Source: Carposina sasakii (lineage: Eukaryota > Arthropoda > Insecta > Lepidoptera > Carposinidae). From it: a stretch of 64,000 bases of DNA. The position numbers and the translations under genes were made by a program. Position 1 is the stretch's first letter. Each line of letters begins with the position of its first letter. Positions 43,174-54,900 of this stretch are shown here, in pieces. Location: contig CP053153.1 of NCBI GenBank assembly GCA_014607495.2, forward strand, positions 8,680,001 through 8,744,000, in the 5' to 3' direction. Under the pieces are notes generated by a model. It ran no database searches and was not told where the DNA came from. It was given only the letters and a program-made list of their open reading frames with translations.

Positions 43174-46098
43174 ATGGCTTTACGGGTATTGTCTACTGTT
43201 TTATTGCTGTCAAGTTGCGTGTGCGCTGCCCCGGCTAATGAAGTCATAGTGCCTGAAAAAACAGTGGTTGCAGCACAAGACATAAATCCTGAAAATGATG
43301 ACCTTAAAACCGACGCTAGCGGATCTTGTAAGTTTTAATTCAATACCTATCATTACTATTAGGTATATTATACACTCGCGAGCAAAAATATGGAATCACT
43401 TACCTGAAATTGATTCCGCGCGGTCTTGATTACTAAAAAAATAGTTAATAATAATAAAAGTGGCACCGTTTTAAAGGTTAAACTGTTAGCTTTAAATTGA
43501 TATGAAATTCATTTAAATCACACCAATAGTTCAGGTGCTATTGGGGATTAAGTGAAGGAGGTAGGAAAACAAGGATATATGTAAAAAATATGAATGAAGA
43601 AAACAACAAAAATTAATTAATAAAAATTTTATTTAGGCTCAAAATTGAAATTCAATATTTTGTATTCCCTCCCCTAGCCCTAACAACGGCTCGAAGACGG
43701 TTCTTCATTGACCTGATCAGCTTCTGTATGGATTCTTGTGGAATACCTTCCCACTCCTCTATCAAAGCTGATTTCAAGTCATTTAGACTTGAAGGAGCAG
43801 GATTTCTGGAACGAACCCTCCTCTTCAGTTCGTCCCACACGTGCTCAATTGGGTTCAAATCCGGGCTGAGCGCTGGCCAGTCTAATGTGGCGATACCGAC
43901 TTCTTCGAGGTATTGAGTTGTAGCACGGGAAGTGTGACAACGAGCGTTATCTTGCATAAGGAGGAAGTCATCACCGATATATTCCGCATAAGGAACGACA
44001 TGTTCCAGCAGAATATCGGTGATGTATAGGTCTGAAGTTAGACCGCCTCCACGTCCCCCGCCAGGCACGAAAACAAGCTCCGTTTTACCGTCGAAAGAAA
44101 TGCCGGCCCACATCATACAAGAACCGCTCCCATAAGCCACTGTTTCAGCGAAACAGCACTGCGCAAATCGCTCTCCAGGGCGCCTATACACCCGACCTCT
44201 TCGATCGCTTCCGTGCAAACACATTCTGCACTCGTCAGAGAACAGAACTCGCCTCCATTGCTCGACTTACCAATCAAGATGGTTGCGAGCAAATTGAAGA
44301 CGTGCTTGTCGGTGAGCTGCCGTCAGTTTTGGGCCTGTGGCTGGCCTTTTAGGACTCAAATTCGCTTGCTTGAGCCTTCGACGAACTGTCCACTCGCTGA
44401 CAGCTACCCCACGCACATCTCTGAGCTCCTGTTGGACGTCGACGCCAGTCAAGTGACGATTTCGAAGAGAAGTCGACACAATAAAACGGTCATCTCTCTC
44501 CGATGTGCACCGGCGACGTCCAGATCTTGGTCTCGGGATAAAGCCACCAGTCTCCCGAAAGCGTTTATAAACTTTCGAAACACAGGACTGGCTTATGTGG
44601 AGCTGACGAGCGACAGCCCGCTGGCTAAGCCCTTGTTGCAATAGGGCGACAATTTGGGCTGCTTCTGAAGTAGTATCCATTTTCGTGGGTCAAAAGTAGC
44701 GGAGATGTGTACCGGTCAACGTGTGAAAGCCAGCTGATAGCGAAAATCCGATAACACGTGCTTTTATAGGGGGTCAATAGGCCGAACTCGCGACTTATCA
44801 AACAATTGAAAAATGCCTTTTTCCTTACTTCTTCACGAAATCCGGGATAGCTTCTTAAATATTGGCGTGATTTGAATTAATTTGGTATCAATTTAAAGCT
44901 AACAGTATAACCTTTAAAATGGTTATTAATTTTTTTATTATTAACTAGTTATTTAACCCTCAAGATCGCGCGGAACCAATTTCAGGTAAGTGATTCCATA
45001 CTTTTGCTCGCGAGTGTATTATAAGGTATGTAGACATTTAACCATAAGTACATATTTCAATTACTTATTTGAAGTTGAAGTTAGTCCTGCGCGGTTAGCA
45101 TAATCACGTAATAGATACGAAGGTAGCACTTTCGTTTCCCTTAGAGCGCCCCCCTCTACACTAGCGTCTTCTCAGCGTCTTCCGAGCGTTGGGCGAGCGG
45201 CAGCGCTGAGTGGAATCCGAACGCACAGAACGCCGTAATTACGCAGCGCAAACGTCGCGTCGTTTTATTATATGGCAGAAAACGCGTAATTACAGCGTTT
45301 GGCTTCCACTCAGCGCCGACTGACGCTCGCGCGACGCCGACGTTCAAAAGACGCTCAGTGTGATTATGCTAACCGCGCAGGACTAACTTCAACTTCAAAT
45401 AAGTAATTGAAATACTTATGGTTAAATGTCTACATACCTACCTCTATATTTTCCAAAATGTGTTTAAAATGAAAATCCTATAGCGAACGTTTTTGCACAA
45501 CATTCATAAAATTGTTGTTTGGTTTGCTTATCTTTAGTTTTGTTGATAGCCAACTAATCAGTAGGTACCTAGCTATCGACACGGCATATTTGCTGGAATC
45601 ATTGTAGTGGCTCAAAGTTTGCCAATAGCAAATTGCTAATCAGTAAAAATGCTAATTCTTTTATAACTAATTACAGATGCTAAAAGATACACGGACTACG
45701 GATATTCCGGTGGCTATGGAGGGGTAACTGGCTACGGCTTATTGGACGACAGATATAATACCTACAACGGCGCCGATTACAATGGGTACGACAACTCTAT
45801 AGGCTACAATAACTATGGCGGTTATAACGGTTATAGCGGAGTCGGTGGCTACAACGGTTATAACAGAGGCTACAGCGGTTACGGCTCAAGCGGTTACGGC
45901 ACAAGCGGTTACGGCGGCTATGGAGGCTACGGTGGAAATGGTGGCTTAAACTCTTACTACGGATACAACAACCCCTATTACCAAAGCGCGAACCATCTTG
46001 GTTATGGATATTATAATAGAAGAAATTATGGGAACATTTACAGCAACGGTGTAACACCTAATGTGATCACAGGCTATAGAGGATACTCTAGGAGATAG
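43174..46098 (+). CDS. Secreted Gly/Tyr-rich protein, 191 aa, two coding exons
   Basis: Coding exons are 43174-43327 and 45677-46098 (TAG stop), joined in phase 1 across the intron 43328-45676 (donor GTAAGT, acceptor TTACAG). The ATG opens a clear signal peptide, MALRVLSTVLLLSSCVCA, with likely cleavage after CVCA. A short acidic segment (EVIVPEKTV to NDDLKTDASGS) follows. Exon 2 starts YAKRYTDYGYSGGYGG, where KR could be a furin-type processing site. About 120 residues of GY-rich repeats then follow (GYNGYNRGYSGYGSSGYG type). The protein ends ITGYRGYSRR. Composition resembles insect cuticular, silk-associated or other extracellular structural proteins. Function is inferred from composition only. 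A Tc1-like transposon and a foldback element sit in the intron. Confidence 0.82.
43373..45016 (-). mobile_element. Tc1-like transposon, 1.64 kb, nearly complete
   Basis: The termini CACTCGCGAGCAAAAATATG and the inverse CATACTTTTGCTCGCGAGTG are flanked by TA on both sides (43371-43372 and 45017-45018), the duplication made by Tc1/mariner elements. Inverted similarity extends well over 100 bp inward, including TGATTCCGCGCGGTCTTGA and GGTTAAACTGTTAGCTTTAA. The element lies antisense inside the intron of the Gly/Tyr-rich gene. It carries a transposase ORF interrupted by one stop codon. Confidence 0.92.
43652..44680 (-). pseudogene. Tc1-family DD34E transposase with one in-frame stop
   Basis: Starting from ATG at 44680, one frame runs 342 codons to the stop at 43652, broken only by a TAA after NHLDW near 44266. 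The N-terminal half has paired helix-turn-helix features (LLQQGLSQRAVARQLHISQS and WTVRRRLKQANL) for binding the inverted repeats. The catalytic part keeps all three acidic residues: the Asp in VLFSDECR, the Asp in MQDNARCHTS, and the Glu in PDLNPIEHVW. The spacing between the second Asp and the Glu is 34 residues, so it is the DD34E type. Length is normal for Tc1 transposases. The single stop and otherwise intact motifs indicate recent inactivation. Confidence 0.9.
45025..45438. mobile_element. Foldback MITE with ~80-bp arms, next to the Tc1 element
   Basis: The left arm starting GGTATGTAGACATTTAACCA and running through TCCTGCGCGGTTAGCATAAT is repeated in reverse complement at about 45358-45438. 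The inner arms also pair: GCGCTGAGTGGAA near 45203 with TTCCACTCAGCGC near 45310. The whole 414 bp could form a hairpin. It lies 8 bp beyond the Tc1 insertion and about 240 bp before the second coding exon of the Gly/Tyr-rich gene. Confidence 0.8.
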
Positions 46099-46233
46099 AT
46101 AGTTTAGTTTATATACTTACTCATTTACCTAGATATAAGCGTTAATTAGCAAGTTAGTTACCTAAATAACCAAAGTACCTTCCAAAGTTAAATTATTTAT
46201 GTCAGCAGAAACATTGATTCATATTTTTAAAAC

Positions 46234-46239
46234 TTTATT
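46234..46239 (-). terminator. SRRM1: Candidate polyadenylation signal of SRRM1
   Basis: TTTATT on the plus strand is AATAAA on the minus strand, 131 bp beyond the SRRM1 stop codon. It lies on the far side of the opposing gene's signal at 46312, so the two mature 3' ends would overlap. Confidence 0.5.
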
Positions 46240-46311
46240 ACTAACAATGTGACATTACACGTTCTCTAGAATCATACATGTTATTTCATTTCAATCCACA
46301 ATATTCGGTAA

Positions 46312-46317
46312 AATAAA
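46312..46317 (+). terminator. Candidate polyadenylation signal of the Gly/Tyr-rich gene
   Basis: AATAAA is 214 bp after the stop codon, the first on this strand. It lies inside the 3' UTR of the convergent SRRM1 gene. Confidence 0.5.
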
Positions 46318-46369
46318 TGTTAGTTTCTAGCCATCACATAAGTGACTTAATTATAATAAGTATTGAAAA

Positions 46370-48901
46370 TTAATCTGAACCGGACGCACTAGTTTGCTTT
46401 TTCATGGATTTCAGAGCCCTTTCACGAAGTTTCTTTTCAAGATCCTCATTGTTAACTTTCGCTTCGTCCTCTTCTTCCTCAGGTTCGTCACTATCAGAAG
46501 AGTCATCCTTCTTTTTAGAAGATTTCTTATGCTTCTTGTGTTTCTTATGTTTCTTTGAATGCTTTTTATGCTTCTTAGTTTTCTTAGACTTTTTCGGTTC
46601 ATCACTCTCTGAATCCGATTCAGATTCCGAAACCTTCTTTCTGGCTTTCTTTTTAGTTACTTGTTCACTGTCAGATGACGATTCCTCTTTCTCACGTTTC
46701 TTAGCTTTTTTGGTTTCATTTTCATCACGGGTTTTTGACTTGGGTTCTTCTACATGTTTGCTCTTAGACACTTTCTCATCGCCTTTGCGGGACTTCGAGA
46801 CATCAGGAGAAGCTGTTTTGTCTTTGACTAAATCTGTTTTCTTTCCACGTCTGGCTTCTATTTCAGAACTGGTAGATTCACGTTTAGTGACCTTCTTTTT
46901 GCTGGATTTTTGATCACTTTCGGAACTGTCGTCGTTGGAGTCATCTGAGTTGGCAACTTTCTTGGATTTTTGTTTAATCTCGGGTTTCTCTGAATCCTTG
47001 CGCTTCTTGGATTTTTTATCATTATCAGATTCATCTGGAATGTTCTTTTGTTTTGACTTGGAGCTCTTGTGCTTAACTTCCTCCTCGGAGCTAGATTCTG
47101 AACTTGAGGAACGAGCTCTCTTCTTCTTTGACTTCTTTGTCACTTTCTTTTTGGAACTCTTCTTGTTCTTCTTTTTCCTGTCATCTTCAGAATCGCTGGA
47201 TGACGAATCTTCTGATTCGCTATCACTTGACGATGATTCCTTTTTCGGTTTCTTTGCTTTCTTAGAGGAGGTGGGCTTTTCCTTGCGTTTAGCTTTGGCC
47301 TTTACTTTAGATTTATTGGCATCACTGTCTTCACTTTCAGATTCTGAGTGTCGAGCCTTACGCCTCGACTTCTTTTCCTGAGGTTTTGGTTCCTCTTCTA
47401 CAAGTTCTTTGTGTGATGCATCGTCACCGGACCGGTCTGATTTCTTGTTACTCTCAATTTCATGTTTTCTGAGGAACGGCGATGGCGTTCGCGATAAACT
47501 CTTGGAAAATTCGCGTAATATCGGTATCTGAACGTAATCTTCCTTGTCTTCTTCATCAGAAGATTGGGTGAGTTTTTCTTGAACTGTACTTTCCACAACA
47601 TCAGACTTCTCCTGCACAACTGATGAGTCTCTGCTTGTACTAGATATTACCCGCTCTTTGGAGCTTTCCCGTTGAACAGAGCGCCGCTCAGACGACTTCT
47701 TGCGAATGATTTTCTCTAAGTTTTCTACAACAAAACATACAACTTATTTCCAAGTTTATGACTGAACGTTAGTGTATAAAATAAAATAAAAAACCGTGTG
47801 GACAGAATACATCTGCAGATCTTGGGATAACATATTCACAACAGGACATGCTCATTTTTTATACTACAAAAATAAATTAAATATTTTAGGAACAATCAAC
47901 AACTAATTACCTACATAAAAACATTATTTGATTTAACATACCTTTTCTTGGCAATGACACCGATTTTTCTAAGCGTTCCTTCAGATCGCTGGATCTTCGG
48001 TCGCGGGACTTTCTGTCTCTAGACCGTCCCGAGTCCTTGCGGTCTCTGGAGCGTCTGTCCCTGTAAACATTTCATTATACATGGTTACAGAGGTTATGGG
48101 ACAAAATAGCCTAAACAGAATCGATTTCGGAGCTGATGGTAACATCCTTGGAATGGTGGCGCTCACTTTGCCCCATCTAGGGAACCCAGGACCTTAACAC
48201 GTTTGCTGCCGACTGATTTTGTTAACATGCCGACATCAGTTCAACGCCTAATGCCAAAACGCAAATAAACGCCAGTGGCACCTCTAGAAAACCAAGGAAA
48301 CGCATATACATAGTCAGGTGCGAATGTCGCTACTTTACTTTGCGCTGCGACCTTGCACAATATCTCCCATTCTGGACTAAGTCACCGACTTTGCTGCCAA
48401 GTCGTTGCATAAACGACCCCGTAATGTCAAACGGGGTCATTGTCGTGTTGCCCAACGCGGTAGCAGGCAAGTAAGACATGGTAATACATACAAGTAGTTT
48501 ACCTGCTTTCCAGGGTATTTTGTGAGTCATATGTTATTATCAATTATTGGATTAGGTAGTGCAATTTTGGGGTAAATGAATTATGTATTTCTTCATTTCT
48601 AAAGTCAACATTAGAGAAGAAATAAAAAATGGTACATATTAAAATTTACTTTTTATTATTTTTATCTGTTAACGAAATTGAAATCCCGCGCAGTTAGCAA
48701 TCTGTGTTAAAATTTCGTCATGAAACCACATAATTGCACTACATGATCCGTTCATTGGTAATTATTTACCTGGATCGGTCCCTGGAGCGCCGGTCCCTGG
48801 ACTGCCTCACGAAGCTCGAGCCGCGGCGGTCGCGCGAGCCCCGTCCCGATCGGCGCGGCGAACGAGAGCGGCGCCGCGAACGCGAACGACGACGAACCGA
48901 T
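46370..48901 (-). CDS. SRRM1: SRRM1 last three exons (RS block and Lys/Ser/Glu-rich tail)
   Basis: Exon 48770-48901 encodes RSVRRRSRSRRRSRSPRR and further RS units and is very GC-rich. Exon 47942-48060 encodes RDRRSRDRKDSGRSRDRKS to LEKSVSLPRK. The 1,355-bp exon 46370-47724 encodes a long disordered tail of SSDSES and KKxKK tracts, a lysine cluster (KHKKHSKKHKKHKKHKKSS) and the conserved C-terminal helix (NNEDLEKKLRERALKSMKKQ). Long antisense ORFs over the last exon arise only from its skewed codon use. Confidence 0.92.
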
Positions 48902-51900
48902 CTAACGATACAATTCTCTATGTATACCTCATTTATTTAGGGCCTATCTACTTTTCCAAACGTCAGATAGCCTATCAAAGGAATAAAGTCGATGCTGTCT
49001 TTCTCTAAAACTTGATCATGATAGAGACAGCATCAAGTTTATTACTCTGGCTATCTGACGTTTGGAAAAATCGGCACTTAGAAGTAGAAAGAATCCGAAA
49101 GAACGAAATTAGGTTTCTTATTAGGCACAGTTTTGTGTAATACCTACTTATATAAAGTATGTATATAAAGACCTGAGCGAGCTGATTTCGCAAATACAAA
49201 ACTGAACTTTTTAGTAGGATACGTCACTATGGACGTCACTCATATCTTACAAGTACAAGTGTGCTAAATTTGCACGATAGTAGCACTCAAATGTTTACTA
49301 TCAATACTTCTTCGAAATTGTAATTTCTTTTAAAAAAGGGGTACACAATGCGTTGAAACCATATAGTTACTTTGTACGATTATGATGGCGCCCCTTACTA
49401 TGTGCACGACTACATTATCTGTGTCACTACTCTAGGTAAGAAATAAATTCATTTAACTGATATGAAAACATACAACTAATTTTCCAATTGTAATTTTTAT
49501 AATTGTTACTTTGTATAATTGTTTATTACGGTGTTATGAAAATTACATAATTATGTCTGTTATCAATGAATCTGATTACGGAGCATTCTCTATGTATCGT
49601 TAACTCAGATATAGCTGATTCATATGCCGCTTTATTGCCGTGACTAATCTGTGGAACGGTAAAATCAAGGTTCGAAGTGGTAATTATCTTTGATAATTAT
49701 CGTGATAATTATCATGATAAATATACCTTCATAATTATCATGATAAACAGGTAGGTAATTATATAGGAAATTATCTTTCATTTTGTAAGTTGATATACGT
49801 GTATTCGAACGTGATTTGTGTATTTGTGTAAACGCGCTAAACGCCAAACCAAAAAATTAGTTTCACGAGAAGTGGGAATTTCTTACTCTAAAATACTTCA
49901 CACGCGATATTTATTACTTTTGATTGACGCTATAAAAAAACTTTGAATTAAATTGTATATAGCTTAGTTATTCTTTGCTGTTTATATAAAAATGCCGAAA
50001 AACAAAGACCCTGCTTGGGATAAATATGACTGTATCAGAACAAAAAACAGTGGTATGTGGGCGAAATGCCGTAAATGTAAAAAAGAAATGCAAGGCATTC
50101 TTAAACGATTAAAAAAGCATTCTGCTATATGTAATGCTCCGGTCCCAACACAACCTGGTACTGAACCTTCTTCATCAAGTTTGACAAGACAGGAAAAACA
50201 AACTCAGTACCAACCAGCTCTGATACCTTCTAGAACTTCCAGTAAGTATATGGAAAAGAACATTTTTATACTTATCTTTAAACTTTACTAAAATTAAAAT
50301 AAAATATTCATGAAATGTTGATAGATAACACAAATATAGGAAATTAATTTTTCAGGTACTCAACCAATGGAAAATAAAGTACAATCAAAACTCACAGTCA
50401 CAAAGAACACAAAAGTAATAACAACAAAAGAATATGAAGAGAAAATTAACATACAGGTTGGAAAATACTTCTATGCAACAAATACTGCATTCGATCATGT
50501 GGAGCATGAAGAGTTTATAAAATTGTGTTCTCTTCTTCGTCCTGGCTACAAACCTCCTTCAGCATATCAAATTGGCCATGATTTACTAAATAATGTGCAC
50601 ACTGATGCCATACAAGTAACAAAAAGAAAAATAAAAGGTGAAACAGTGTCTTTGTCACTGCATGGCTGGAGCAACATTCATAACTGTCCACTTGTCTGTA
50701 CAAGCATCACCACCTCATGTGGTGATTCTATCTTAGTGGACACCGTGGACACAGAGTCGTATCCCCACACTGTCGAAAATTTGTACCAAGTTGTCATTAA
50801 TGCACTTAGAAGTGCAAGAGAAGCATTTGAAGTAACTATTGGCAGTTTCGTTACTGACGATGCAGCGAATGTTCAAGAAATGAGGAACGAGTTGTCAAGA
50901 CAGGAAAATTTAATACATTACGGCTGCTCAGCTCACATTTTAAATCTGCTGGCAAAGGATTTAGAAAATCCAGCAGTTACATCATCAGTGCTAAAGGTCA
51001 TAAAATACTTTCGAAATAAGCATATTCCAGCAGCACTTTACAGAAATGCTAGAGGTAAAAAATTTGTGATGCCATCTGAAGTGCCCTGGAACACCATGAA
51101 TGAGTCCATTCGTTCATACCTTGATAACCGAGGGATCTTGGTTCAGATTTGTCAGGAGAATAAGGACAGAATTGATAGAGAAATTATTAAAATCGTTAAT
51201 GATTCACAAATCACAATGAATTGTGTTGATTTAATAAAAATACTGTCACCAATAGCAGTGGCTTTGGACAGGATACAAAGACATGGAACTACGATAGCTG
51301 TAGCCGTAGAAATATGGAACAAATTAGAAATTGATTTGGTCAATGAAACATCCAATGTAAAAAAAACTTTCATGGCAACACGAAAAATGGCTCTCTTTGG
51401 TGAGCATTACACAGCCAACATGCTTGACCACAGATTTCTGGGTAGAAACCTAAGCAGTGCACAAAAAAAAGAAGCATATGAGTACATAACTGAAGTTAAT
51501 AGAAACTTTGGTCCATTTATAATGGCACTGGTTGCCAAAGCTCATCCTTTCCCTGAATACATGTTTGGAACACATTTTGAAAATACCCACCCTACACTAT
51601 GGTGGAAATCAGTCATTTTGGAGGATGAAAAACATTGGCCAGACAAAGATAAGTTCATTTTATTTTGTGAGAAACTTTTGACTGCTTCTGCTGCTACTAC
51701 TGGCCTTGTTCAGTCTAAGCTCCGGGATCGACTTGGAAACGAAAAAGCAGCACAACTCGACTTTTTATTTAAATTCTTCAACCATAATGTTGAGAAGAGG
51801 AAAACTGATTTATCTTTTATTCATTCTGGTTTCCCATCGGCATCCACATCTCTATCCGAACCGCCATCAACAACACATACTCCATCTGAATTGCCATCAA

Positions 51901-54900
51901 CCTCCACAACAGTAGTGCTCAATGAATCCGACGATGAAATGTCATACCACTTATAAATTTATCAATGTAATAATTACTTGATCTATAATCATAGAAATAT
52001 CGTGTTATGTAATAAATCTGATTATGAATGTCTTTTTTTGAACAACATTTACTAGCCAAATTTTCATTTAAATAAAGAAAATTTCAAGAAGTCAAGTGGC
52101 AATCATTTGCATAATTATTATCGGATAATTATTAGATAATTATCACGATAAGTTATCAAAGAATTTATTTTACTTGATAATTTCGAACCCTGGCTGTAGA
52201 AAATATCGACGTTGATTCACATAAACTTAATAATACATGAGAGAACGGCTGGATGTGTTAAGTACTCGCTAAGCATGCATTTATAAAATTTTGTTACATT
52301 GCTGTCTGCACAAATTAGAAACAAAATCAGAAGTTTTTGCAGGCTAGCTGGTTAGTTTTTATTTTGTTATAACAATAGAACAGTAAAGTCGTTTAATAGA
52401 ACAGCAGGATAACAGAAGATGCTACAGCCATGCTAAACATAGTGGAGCCACATGTAAATGACATGTATAAAACTATATGAACTATGAAATGGGGGCCACT
52501 GTTTTTGCGCTCACTAGTTGGCGCTGCTGTTGTGAGGATTTTTTCAAACACTGTGCGAATTTTGCACAATTTTCGCTTAAATGTCAAATTCGTATTAGCT
52601 AAGAGCAATAGCAGAGCCAAAGCAATCAAGCAAAAGCAAAGCGATAAAATCGTCTTTGCCTCATACATTTCACATTTTTTCGTATTCGCAAAACGATCAG
52701 CCAGCAAACGAACTGTCAAACTGCGATAAATATTAGGGATGAAAAATAACGTTAACAATTATGTAAAAAATTTAAAGTGTACAGAAATTGTCAAATTCGT
52801 CATTCTAGTTAATTGACCCGGTAGCTCAGTTGGTTAGATCGAAGCACGGAACGCGAGAGGTCGTGAGTTCAAGTCTCACTCGGGTGATTTTTTTTTCATT
52901 TCTTCAATTTTGATCAATTTTGCTGATCGCTAATTTTACGTAATCATAAGGCCAATGGTACATAAGCATACCACGAGTTGTAATGTTATGTACCTGTGTA
53001 GGCTCGAGTAGAGCAAATGCGTATGCACATCCGGTCTGCTCGAGCTTTTAACCAAATTAGAAAAACTCTTCACACCAGCGCCTCTGGCGGTGGCCCCCAT
53101 TAGACATGCGGAAAAAGCCAAATTCGCGACAAAAAAAGCAATTTACCTGTCCCTTGAACGTCGCCGAGAACGTGAACGAGAACGTCTGCGTCTTTCTAGC
53201 GACCGCCGACGTTCACGCGACCTTCAACATTAATGACATACAATTTTGTAGACTTCCTCAAAATTATCGCATGCTAGTAAAACTCTAGTCTAGCAAATGA
53301 CGACACAATACTTTCGTTATTTATTTTATGTTCTTTATAGAAAGTTACAGTTTTGCAACTTATTAAGTAAGATCTTCGAAAAATCAGAGGAATGGCTGTT
53401 TCTGTGTCATGAATGCATAAAATTCACGCTTGTATTAATTAAAACATGTAAACATGCGTGTCACCATTTGATAGGCAATATAGACAATTATGACCATCAC
53501 ACTTAAATGTAAACGTCCCTGACCATTCTTAACATAAATGGCTGAGAGAAAAGGACAGGTAGGACTAATTTTACATTTAGGTTTAAGTGACGGTCAGAAT
53601 CGACCATAATTTATTACTATTGGCATCTAAAGCTAAAATTAAAATACAATAAATATCTGAACAAATAATAGATAAACAATCAAGAAATCAGACTCTACAT
53701 AAAACATAGGAAAACAAAGAAATATTTGTATATATATTATAATACTATATTCATTGAAAAGAATTCGTTGTTAAGACACAGCATAGAGCAAACTTACCTA
53801 TCCCGTCGTTCTCTTTCGCGGCGTCTTCTCTCTCTTTCCCTCTCGCGTTCACGCTCGCGTTCCCTCTCCCTCTCACGACGGTCGAGAGAGCGGCGACGAC
53901 TGCGGCGACGGGAACGACTTCTGTTAACAATATAAAACTAATTATCCTACTAATATAAACGCGACAGTTTGTAAGTATGGATGGATGTTTGTTACTCTTT
54001 CACATAAAAACGGCTGGAACGATTTAAATAAAATTTGGTATGGAGTTAGCTGACACCCTAGATTAATACATAGGGTACTTTTTATCCCGGGAAAATATTT
54101 TTATCCCAGATAATTTCGACATTTTGTTTTTTCTGCAGTCCACGCGGACAAAGTCGCTGGCATCCACGACTATTGTCGTGGAATGTTGAAGAAACAATGA
54201 CATGGCATGTATCAACATGCAAAGCAACTGTTTAGAATCGGTTTCAATATTTATGAATGATATACGTAACATAAGGTAAAACAAGCGAAGCTATAACTTT
54301 CGTCGCAAGTGCTCTATGCATTTGATTATTTCTTGGGTACCTACTATTATTTTTATGTAGCCCCCTAATACTGATAAATTTTTCTAGCTAAAATACACCC
54401 AAAAAGGGGACAGTTGATAACGCAAATGCTTTGCGAAGCAATAATTATTTCACACCTATGTTATTAGATACATTTCAGTTCGCCACAAACATGTGTTTCT
54501 ATTCTGTCATACTGGTGTGGTGACCATGGATACCGTTTTTGCTGGTTTTGTGCACAAAAATTTACCAGATTTGGAGGGCTGGCTTGTTTTAGTGTGAACT
54601 ATGAACAGAGATTTGATTAATATTACTATACATTAACTATAAACAAATAACCGGAGAATATTATATAACAGCCGCGTGGTGCCGGCAGAGTAGAGTTTGT
54701 ACCATCCAAATATGGCGTCTAGTAGTCGCCATATTGAATTTTCACTAACGTCATGACTTTAGTGACACTCGCCGGACTAAGAGGAATCGATTGACGTGTG
54801 AATCATAAAAATCGGCGGCCTAGGCGTTTGGTCTGTATAGTGCTTCAAAGGAACATACAAACATACATACATAGGCTGTTAAACACAATACCACTCCTTT

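Noticed and set aside
46404..47381. Long plus-strand ORFs over the SRRM1 last exon
   Set aside because: They are complements of Lys/Ser/Glu codons (giving Phe/Ser/Leu runs). The minus strand has clear SRRM1 homology and splice continuity.
49680..49750. Regulatory GATAATTATC cluster of SRRM1
   Set aside because: The repeats are paired with an inverted set at the other end of the hAT element, so they are its subterminal repeats.
52815..52890. A functional tRNA gene
   Set aside because: It has A- and B-box-like parts, but I could not form a full cloverleaf and the 3' part is a T-rich SINE tail shared with other copies.
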